DNA from: Phocoena phocoena
Lineage: Eukaryota > Chordata > Mammalia > Artiodactyla > Phocoenidae
DNA length: 64,000 nt
Reading direction: 5' to 3'
NCBI RefSeq assembly: GCF_963924675.1
Contig: NC_089238.1
Coordinates: 39,326,879-39,390,878 of the forward strand
Below, piece after piece: positions 56,042 to 64,000 of the stretch. The notes beneath the pieces are model-generated. The model was not told the origin of the DNA and ran no database searches. It saw only the letters and a list, made by a program, of their open reading frames with translations. The stretch's first letter is position 1. Each line of letters begins with the position of its first letter. The translations under genes were made by a program, and so were the position numbers.

Positions 56042-56218
56042 CGCGGGGATGTAACGCACACATAGGGAACGTAGCCAGTAATATTGTAACAGCTTTGCAT
56101 GGTGACAGATCGCGGGGATGTAAGGCACACATAGGGGATGTAACGCACACATAGGGGATGTAATGCACACATGGGGACGTAGTCAGTGATACTGTAACAG
56201 CTTCGTATGGTGACAGAT
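56042..56218 (+). repeat. Minisatellite inside the L1 3' UTR
   Basis: A 69-bp unit (56042-56110) is repeated as a 108-bp variant (56111-56218), because the 20-bp block 'ggggatgtaacgcacacata' is present three times in the second copy (56114-56172) and once in the first. Confidence 0.9.
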
Positions 56219-56254
56219 GGTGACTGTGGCGATTATTTCATAAGGTACAAAAGT

Positions 56255-56625
56255 ATCGATTCACCTAAGAAATAATACAAATGAATCTACATGCAAAACA
56301 GAAACAGACTCAGACATAGAAACTAAACTTATGGTTACCAAAGGGGAATGGGAGAGAGGGCAAGGATAAATTAGGAGCATGGGATTAACAGATACAGACT
56401 ACTGTACGTAAAATAGACAAGCAACAAGGATTTACTGCATAACAGAGGGACTATATTCAATATCTTGTAATAACCTATAATGGAAAATAATCTGAGAAAA
56501 AGATACATATATATATAGTAACTGAATCACTTTGCCGTACACCTGAAACTAACACAATATTGTAAATCAACTATACGTCAATTTAAAAAGTAAATTCAGT
56601 GAAAGCAAAAAAAAAATCAATTCAC
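56255..56625 (+). mobile_element. Second L1 3' end nested in the first
   Basis: Body 56265-56615: 'ctaagaaataatacaaatg', 'agacatagaaactaaac', 'caatatcttgtaataacc', 'acctgaaactaacacaatattg', poly(A). Flanked by 'atc[g/a]attcac' (56255-56264, 56616-56625), after which the outer L1 resumes at 'tatattgtacacctg'. Confidence 0.88.
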
Positions 56626-56690
56626 TATATTGTACACCTGAAACTAATATAATGTTGTATGTCAAGTATAACTTAAATTAAAAACAAATT

Positions 56691-58104
56691 ATTTATTTAA
56701 AAAACTTAGAAAGAACAGCTTTTTGAAATTCCTGAAATGCCTCTTGAAAGACTCCTTTTGGCGAATCCATGAGACCATTTCCTCTCCTGTATCAGGAAGA
56801 GTTGATGCGGTTTGACTGTGTCACGTGACCACGCTGGAACCTGGCTCTGCCTTGGCCTCTGGGAACCTCAGTGCCAGCTCTGGAGCCCGCTTCTGAAACT
56901 GCTCTTTGAGACTCTAATCTCTGCCCCACTCCCTCAGTTACTTATTTTATCATTTTGGATTGCCTTTAGTTTTGTGAGATACTGCAGAATATGTGCATCC
57001 TCCCTCCTTTGTGGAAACAGAGGAAGAGTATAAACACAGAAATAAATAAAAATAAGTGGCCCTCCAAAAAAAAGGAAGCAACCCAGTTCACTTGGTTGGG
57101 CTTTCACCACCACCTCAAACATGTTCTAATTCTGATCTCCTGTGAAATACACGGATTTCCCTATTCCCTGATGACAAATCTCTGTTGGCTCCCAGCCTGC
57201 TGGCTATAGGAGGACATCCAGGCTCCCTCAGATGGATGGAACCCCAAGGCCTTCTCGATCCTAATTCACCAGCCCAGTGCCTGCTTCCTATACCCCCATT
57301 ACGCTAAAGCATCCTCCAGTCCCCAAATCCACCCAGCCCTTTCCCAGCCCAGTCTTTGGCACACATGGTTCCTAAGCCTGTAATGTCCCCTCCCTGTTTT
57401 CCCCATAGAAATTCAAGACCAGGAGTGTGTTCCCACTCCTCTGGCTCCCAGTGTGGCCAGCTGCCCCCCAAACCCGGTTTCTTCAGGCTGAGTCATAGCT
57501 CTGTGGTCACGCACAACACTGAACTCCCGGGCTTCTCTGTTAGTCTCTCCCACTACACTCCACCCTCCCTATGGACAGGGGGACCCCACTTTACAGGACA
57601 GACTTGTAGATGGCATAGAGGGGGCCCGGCAGAGAGGAGTTCTGTCCTCTGTTTATGCCACAAAACACAGGCAGACAGAGCCCCGAAGCATCATTCTATC
57701 GCTCACTAGAAACGGGGATGGCCGTGGTCACTCTCAGCTCCCCGCTCCCCTGCACTCCCTGAGATCACCTCCAACCTGGAAATATACCTGCAGGTGTGAA
57801 GCCTGAAATTTGTTCTACTGTCATTGGCCCAGTCTCGGGCTTCTGATATTTTTAATTCCTACACTGAAGAATCCGTATTAGTTTTGCCGAGAAGAGAGGG
57901 CATAATCTGAGGACCCACGGAAGCGACACTTGCTTCCATTCTGCTATCCTGACTGACGACACAGAGTGAGCCTCCTGGGGTAGCACGATGCACCAACAGA
58001 GCTGCTGTCTGCGCATGCCCACGACACATTAGCAGAACCACCCCCCCCCCCCCACGCTGAGCCCTGAGAGAACGTGGGGTCACAAAGACTTGACTCGAAA
58101 CTCT
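56691..58104. other. Unique sequence; weak L2 trace and C13 tract
   Basis: 57130-57400 ('tctctgttggctcccagcc', 'ttcctaagcctgtaatgtccc') resembles sense L2. 58041-58053 is a run of 13 C. The 117-codon plus frame 57356-57709 has no domain. Confidence 0.4.
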
Positions 58105-58390
58105 GGTTCACCTACTTAGCAAGTGTGCGTGTCCTTGGGCAGGTATTCTAACCTGTATAAGCCACACTGTGCTCTGCACAATAGGGAACATCGTATTTTA
58201 CTTCCCCTACAAGCTAATAAGACGGGCAGGGGGAACAGCTCCAGTCTAATATGTCACTTAACCGCTCTGTCCCTCAGTTTCCCTACTTACACAGTAGGGA
58301 TCATATACATGCCTACTTCACTGGGCTACTATGAGAATCAAATATGAAAATGTACATATAGAACTCAGCATGAATCCTAGCTATGAATGC
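58105..58390 (+). mobile_element. MIR SINE(s)
   Basis: 'aagtgtgcgtgtccttgggc' (58119-58138), then 'tgtcacttaaccgctctgtcc', 'ctcagtttccctacttacac' and 'tatgagaatcaaatatgaaaa'. Two partly overlapping sense MIR signatures, perhaps two copies. Confidence 0.65.
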
Positions 58391-59089
58391 TTATTTATTG
58401 TGTATGGCCACGTCTCCAAGAGACGAAAACTTTCAGCCTTTTGTTGTATTTTCTGCCGATCCAGGGGAAGTATGACCTATGGCTCCGATGTGTGTTGTGT
58501 CTGATAGCCATAAGGATATTCCTGGGAAGGACTCTCACTGCCAATTTGGACAGATCCCTTTGATTCTAACCTACACACCAAAGCCACAGTCATTGTCTGC
58601 CAGTGAGCCTCTTGATGTCTATACACCTCTGAAGCTTTCGTGCCAGGTAGCACCCCCTTACCAAGCTCTGTTGTTGTTTGAAACGTCCCCATCCATCCCC
58701 CATGCCACCACCTAAGGCTCCAGTGACATCCTTCTACCCAGAGTGCTGGTCACCACATTCTAGGTACCTCATTCAACCTGCCAACATGTAGCCCCTCCCT
58801 CACCTTCCCCTGTGGCTACTGACATCCCATCTAACACCCCCTCTCTGGTAGGGGGCTCTGGACTCAGTCAGCTCCCCTCCAAGGCAACCAACTGCAGCCT
58901 GCTTAGAAAGTGAGGAGCACGGGAGAAGCACACTGACACGTTAAGAGCCTTCACTGTGCCAGTGCCCAGACAAAGAAGGCATTTACCCATCACCGGGCCT
59001 GGGGAGGCTGCCATTTTTCTTCCTGAACTCTCCCCACTCCCAAGGGATGGTATTTAATTCATGATGCTGGGGCTAGAAGCATTGCCAGA
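58391..59089. other. Unique sequence, no gene recognised
   Basis: Pyrimidine-rich middle. No repeat or exon recognised. Confidence 0.5.
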
Positions 59090-59460
59090 TATACTTCCTT
59101 GATGATTAAACATTAAACACACAAGTATTTCAAAGCACTTGAAATAACTCAGAACTAACGAAGGACTAATTGCTTCACTCTGTGTATTCAAATAGTGATG
59201 TTATTTTTAAAAAATGCATTCTTATGTCAACTGTTGCATCAGTTAACTGCAAATTTTCCAACAGTTCGCTATGGTGTGATTAAAGCATATGAAAATAATC
59301 TTTTAATTAGCTTTCATTTCGAAACAAATAGACAATTAAACCAAAGTAGTAAGTGTGAAAATTCTGTTGGTCTGCTTTTTCAGGGGGGACACTTGTACAA
59401 ATAATGACTGTATCATTGGAAATTATTTCCTTGGCTAGGCTAATGGCTGTTACAGTAATT
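59090..59460. promoter_or_regulatory. Candidate conserved non-coding element / enhancer
   Basis: Long repeat-free AT-rich text with many homeodomain/POU/SOX-like words: 'gatgattaaacattaaac', 'ggactaattgc', 'cttttaattagctttc', 'agacaattaaacc', 'gtacaaataatgac'. The 69-codon frame inside (59195-59404) has no domain. The best-looking conserved-element candidate here, but untested. Confidence 0.4.
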
Positions 59461-60169
59461 TCATCTTTTCCCTTTACATCCCTTCTACTTCTTATAACCC
59501 CATACCCTTGCTGTTTTCCCCAGAAGCCTAAACTATATAACTAGATAATAATAGCCTTTTTCAAGAATGTCTTTTTGAGCAGAGCTATTCAAAGTACTAG
59601 CCAATTCTTATTAAAAATATCACCGCACATATCACTGGTATTTAAAAAGGGGAAATAATTTTGTGTGGGCCACTGAGTCATTAATACTTTCACCCACCTT
59701 ATGAAGCAGAAGTGAGACTGCAGTGAGAGGAGAGAGGCTAAGGGCATAAGATTTAAGTAGGCACGCACTCTCTCAGAGTCTGTGCCTCCTTGAATTTTGT
59801 GACCTAGGTGCCTTATTTGCCTCACTCTAGTTCCAGCCTTACTATGAAAAGTCACAGGGCACCTATTACATGCTTAGTGCTATTCAACAACCAGTTAACA
59901 ACAAGAAAGGGATTATAGAATCTATTTGGTCCAAACCCTCCTGTGTTACATGTAGGGAGACTGGGGCCCAGAGAAGAGGAAGGAACAATCTGCTACAGAG
60001 AAAAGAAAGATGGAGATGACAAGGTCCTGGTCCCTGTCCATTTAGTCAAAAAGCATTGGGTGGGCATCTCCTCTGGGTGTGGCATGTGTGGGAGATCACC
60101 AGCCTCCAGTGGGCAGCGTTACCCTGGAAGGCACACTCCGTAGAGCACAGCAAGAGAGCTGAACCTGAG
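59461..60169. other. Unassigned sequence with an old-repeat trace
   Basis: 59910-59990 ('ctatttggtccaaaccctcc', 'gggagactggggcccagag') resembles a MIR-related old repeat in antisense. No exon recognised. Confidence 0.4.
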
Positions 60170-60335
60170 GAAACGGAGATTAAAGGCCACTCTTTAAGCT
60201 GAGTGACCCTGGGTTAGTGACTTCACCTCTCTGAGCCTGTGGATCATGTCTTTAAGTGAAGATAATATTTATGTCACTGTGAGCTCCAAGAATAGTGAAA
60301 GAAAGAGTGTTGCACGGTAACTGACACTAAGTAGA
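60170..60335 (+). mobile_element. MIR SINE
   Basis: 'ttaagctgagtgaccctggg', 'ttagtgacttcacctctctgag' and 'gaagataatatttatgtcac' are in sense MIR order. Confidence 0.7.
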
Positions 60336-60337
60336 GC

Positions 60338-60590
60338 ATAATAACGACAACAGGTACCGTCTCATAGGGATTGAACTATGTGCCAAGCACTATGCCAAAT
60401 GCTTTGCCTGCATTACAGCATTTTAACAGCACAGCAACCCATGGGATAAGCATTGCAAACCTCATTTTATAGGTAAGGAGACAGGCTCAAAGAAATGAAA
60501 TGACCTGTCCAAGTTCATGCAGCAGCAAGTGGCAGAGTCAGGATCTAAACTAGTTTCATCAATTTCTGATGTTCCAACTGTTATGCTAAA
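60338..60590 (-). mobile_element. MIR SINE, antisense, well preserved
   Basis: 'gaactatgtgccaagcactatg', 'catgggataagcattgcaaac', 'ctcattttataggtaaggag' and 'agcaagtggcagagtcagg' run through most of the antisense MIR. It lies directly after a sense MIR. Confidence 0.85.
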
Positions 60591-61064
60591 AAAAAAAAAA
60601 GAGAGAAACTGGAGCTCAAGCTTGGGAACACACTCATGGCTAGTAGGATTCTTAAGGAACTCCCTATAGACTGAACACTCCATCATCCCATTCCCTCAGC
60701 TCCCGTCACAAACTCAATCAACAGTGCCCAGTGACATTGGCAGCTAGAGTAGTACTGTAGTCTCATCACGATGGAGACGATGTATAAGACGCAAAAATTC
60801 AACTTCCACATGATGGTACAACTGCATCTAGATACTTTGAGACCTGGTAATAGAACCTCAGCATGTAACAGAACCGTAGGATTCAATGGTTAGAAGGAAT
60901 CCTAGCTTCTGTGGCACCCAACTCCCCAGCACCTCTGGCATTAGGTGGTACAGCCTCGTTCACCCCCCATGAAAGAGGTCCCTTCACTTCATCAGGAAAC
61001 CTCTTCTCTGTAGGGCATGCTTCCTGTACGCCTTATCTCAACCACTCTTCCTGTAACCTCAGGA
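60591..61064. other. Unique sequence, no gene recognised
   Basis: 60587-60600 is an A run. Otherwise unassigned. Confidence 0.5.
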
Positions 61065-61265
61065 ATTCTGACACACGTGGGGTTAAATCCCAGCTCCAGC
61101 ACCAGAGCTAACCTCCAGGAAGGCAATCAGAACTTCGGTTTCCTCTTCTAGAAAGTAAAAGTAATAACAGCTACCTATTGCAGGGTTGTTGTATTAAATG
61201 AGATGAAGCATATAAACACATTACCTGCTCTGTCTAAGCTCTCCATAAATGCTAACCCCTGTCAC
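61065..61265 (+). mobile_element. MIR SINE
   Basis: 'tggggttaaatcccagctcc', 'cggtttcctcttctagaaag', 'agggttgttgtattaaatgag' and 'gctctccataaatgctaac' follow sense MIR order. Confidence 0.8.
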
Positions 61266-63199
61266 CACTACTCTGATGATGTCAGAGGGAAGCAGGGCAG
61301 AACTCGGGGGCCTGAGGCAATGGAGAAATGGGATTAAGGAGGGTCCAGCAGGCCAATCTGCAAGGGACCGAGCAGAGGTAAGGTCGGGTCTACCTTCCCA
61401 AAGGGTAATCAGTAAATAAACAGCTGTTGTATCGAACAGAGTTCCCTGTGGGGATGCTTCAGAGCCGGGGTTTCTGCAGCTCCGTTCAGATATCATTTGG
61501 GTTCTGCTAAGTTATCGCCAGAACGTGTTATCACAAACTACTCTGTGACTCGGCAGAACTGAGTGAAATGTGATCCCAAGGCATAAATGGAAGGAGTGGG
61601 GCATTTGCAGTGGCACGCGCATTTACACCATTTCGTTTCACTCTTTCAACTGCTAAAACGTTCAGAGCTCCCAGCAGGGACCGCTGGCCACTGCGGAAGG
61701 AAGACACTGAGTCATGGCGCGTCCTCGTCAGCCTTCCCGGGAAAGCAGCGGCGAGCAAGCACTGCTGACGTGTGGTGATGTGCAGGGCATGTGACGGCAG
61801 TAGGGAGCGGCTCGGCTTTGGGGTTTTCAGAGGTCAAAGTGGGGAGAGCAAATTATAAGGACTCCGGGATGCCGCGTTCTTTTCTGCATTGAGGATTGGT
61901 GAAATCACAGAAAGGCGAATGAAATTAGGGATTGTCCACTTCGTCCTCCTTCCCCACTTTCTACTCCAGCGGTTGGGATAAAACCTCTAACCCTCCCAGA
62001 CCTGGAGGGAGTAAAGTCCAGCTCTGCTGGGAATGTAACAGGAACATCTTGAAAAGCCAGCATAGGGACCTGAAAAGGTTCTGCCCAGGGGTAGAGAGCA
62101 CCGGGTACTCAGTGACCTGAATCTCGGGCACTAAAACCATCAGGTTTAAGTTAAGACCCTGACCCTTCTAGATTCCCCACCATCCACCCCACCACTGATG
62201 CTCTGAGTGAGACACTCCCCCAACCTCATCTACTGACAGAATGAACCCAGGGTAATGTGCCAGGGAATAAAATGGGAAACTGATCATATCTGAGGATCAG
62301 TAAAGGATTTACATGAGGAAGAAAATAATTTTGGAGGTTTGAAGAATGAGTTGGCATTAAATATCCAAGGGGAGGTTGGAGGGCTGGGACATTGCAGCCA
62401 GTGTCTGCAGAAGCTCTGTAGCAGGAAGGAACCTGGCAAACAGGAAGAACTGAAGGGAAAGCTGGGGGCTGGAACAGACAATGGGATGGAGACTGGAGGG
62501 CGAGGATGCCAGACACTGGGGTGGGCCAGACGACAGCAGGCCCAGGCCGCTGGGAGGATGTTGGCTGGGGTAACAGGTCAATGTGATTAGGTTCGAGTTT
62601 TAAAAACTTAAATCTGTCTGCTATCTGGGGACTGGACTGTAGGTTTTGTCAGGAAGGGAGGGAAGTGGATTGACTAGGTGGCTGTTAACAATGGTCCCAG
62701 TGAGGGTGATGAACTTGGGCCTGGATCAGGGAAGATGGAGCAGAGAAGATATATCCCGGAGATGGCCAGGAGCTGAAATCAGCAGAACTTGACAATGGAG
62801 TGTCTATGATGGGAGAAGGACTGAAGCATCAGGTTTGGCCTTAGGTGTTCATCCAAATGCTCACCTGTGCCAGGTAATCCAAAGCCTAACAAAACAGTCT
62901 TCATGAAATCAGATGTGATGAAAAAGCAGGACTGTGGTAGGCTGCTCATTTGAGCCACATTGAAAAATACAGCACACGGTAGCCCTGCTGCTCTTTCTAG
63001 AATTTTCAGTGCCATAAACTGGGACTTGACATCTTCAGACATATTTTCTCTCTAGATCTGTTCTGAAATCTGTTTGATGTAAAGTTGTTTCTAATGTTAG
63101 TCTGTAGAGAAAGAACTATTGAATATTCTGTGAAATGAAAATTCAGAAACATATTTGTTTTTTCTTTAATCTCATCAAAAAGCTACATCAGGATACCTA
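61266..63199. other. Unique sequence, no gene recognised
   Basis: 61590-61770 is locally CpG-richer and repeat-free. 62300-62760 is purine-rich. Frames reach 96 codons with no domain. Confidence 0.5.
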
Positions 63200-63325
63200 A
63201 ACCAGTTCCAGCTTTGCCATTAACTTGCTATGTGACCTCAGGCAACTTTCTTTCCCTCTCTGTGCTTTCATCTCTATTTTGGGAATGCTGAACTGAGTAA
63301 TCTGTAAAGCAGCTTCCAGCCCTAA
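63200..63325 (+). mobile_element. MIR SINE fragment
   Basis: 'ttgccattaacttgctatgtg', 'acctcaggcaactttctttcc' and 'gtgctttcatctctattttgg' match the sense MIR core. Confidence 0.75.
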
Positions 63326-64000
63326 AATCCTTCACATAGGAGATGCCATTTTTGCACACGTGGAGGAGAACATGCTCGTAACTGCAGGTAACTGAACTTC
63401 TGTTTCACACTGAGTATTGCATACCCGGCTCCCTACTTTAATTCAGAAAGTTCTTTCAAACAAAATGCAATATAATTTACAGTCAATTTGGAAACAAATT
63501 GACTCTAATGAAAAACGTTCCCAGCAAGAGCATCGCTTTTATAAGACTTACATTTTCCTAATGGGCACCAAGGCAAAGGGAAACATCCAGAGAGTTACCA
63601 AACCTGCAAACCCCAAGAATACCCACCACTTAAACATTGCTGTTTGTTCCCAGTAAAATTAGCTACACGTTAACCTGCACAGTTGGACTCCTCGAATGAT
63701 GTTTCCGAGTGGTACCAATTCATATCTCATGCCTCCCAGCAGAGCCCACCTGACAGCGCCTCTGCCATATCATGCAAAGGAACATCTGCTCTTGCTGTCT
63801 CAAAGCTGCTTCCAGGAATATACTTGTACTCCGTGCACAGAGCTGTAGATTCAAATGTCCCCCACCCTCCGCTCTTGCTGCCAATACCTTACTTTGGATT
63901 AGATCATCATCACCATTTCATGGACCACGGAAACAGCAGGGTAACTGGTCTACCAGACTCCAGCGGCCCCGCCCCACTCTTCTATGTTCTGTGTCAGCTA
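63326..64000. other. Unique sequence, no gene recognised
   Basis: No repeat or exon recognised up to the window end. Confidence 0.5.

Larger units (their letters stand above)
55808..56690 (+). mobile_element. L1 LINE 3' end, split by a second L1
   Basis: Starts in the last part of ORF2 ('ccatttgcagcaacacagatgg', 'gtaagtcagagaaagacaaa') and ends 'cacctgaaactaatataatgttg'. It is interrupted by 56265-56615. 5' truncated, no coding capacity. The outer TSD is not resolved. Confidence 0.88.

Noticed and set aside
56114..56172. Regularly spaced short repeats that might suggest a CRISPR-like array
   Set aside because: Contiguous 20-bp tandem units without spacers in an L1 3' UTR in a mammalian genome. 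It is a minisatellite.

Overview
The window reads as mammalian nuclear DNA without genes, almost certainly from a cetacean and probably a toothed whale. The evidence is twelve tRNA-derived SINEs whose heads carry the 'cttccctggtggcgcagtgg' block seen in cetartiodactyl genomes. Seven belong to a long class with repeated 'ccacaactactgagcc'-type segments (CHR-1-like). Five belong to a short class with a distinct body containing 'cgtccggagcctgtgctccg' (CHR-2/CHRS-like), which I associate with whales. A 5'-truncated L1, L2, MIR, MaLR LTRs, hAT-Charlie and Tigger copies complete a normal mammalian repeat mix. Species, chromosome and locus cannot be named from the sequence alone.

No protein-coding exon, RNA gene or CpG-island promoter was recognised. 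The open frames are short. The longest (228 codons, 47255-47941) is a read-through of an antisense SINE and an L2 fragment. The window is best read as intergenic or deep intronic.

Layout: 1-8 kb is mostly old unique sequence with weak L2 traces and a possible solo LTR (5620-6192). 8-15 kb holds a SINE with perfect target-site duplications (TSDs), an antisense MaLR LTR, an MLT1 LTR split by a short-class SINE, and MIRs. 15-20 kb holds L2 pieces and a (CA)28 run. 20.0-20.7 kb is a SINE-in-SINE nest with both pairs of TSDs intact. 24-30 kb is dense in SINEs, two Tigger-like MITEs and hAT-Charlie copies. 30.9-32.9 kb is a 5'-truncated L1 with a perfect 13-bp TSD. 33-44 kb holds hAT-Charlie copies, a roughly 370-bp element with inverted termini, two antisense SINEs, MIRs and an AT-rich block with two perfect hairpins. 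44.9-45.1 kb is a recent 133-bp tandem duplication. 47.2-49.3 kb is a three-layer nest (L2, split by MLT1, split by a SINE). 55.8-56.7 kb is an L1 inside an L1, with a minisatellite in the outer copy. The rest is unique sequence with MIRs.

Several repeat-free AT-rich stretches (24.2, 39.7, 42.8, 45.9, 51.4 and 59.1 kb) look like candidate conserved non-coding elements, judged from texture and motif content only. I found no previously undescribed gene system. The most informative signals are the nested insertions, the recent tandem duplications, the AT hairpins and the candidate regulatory blocks.
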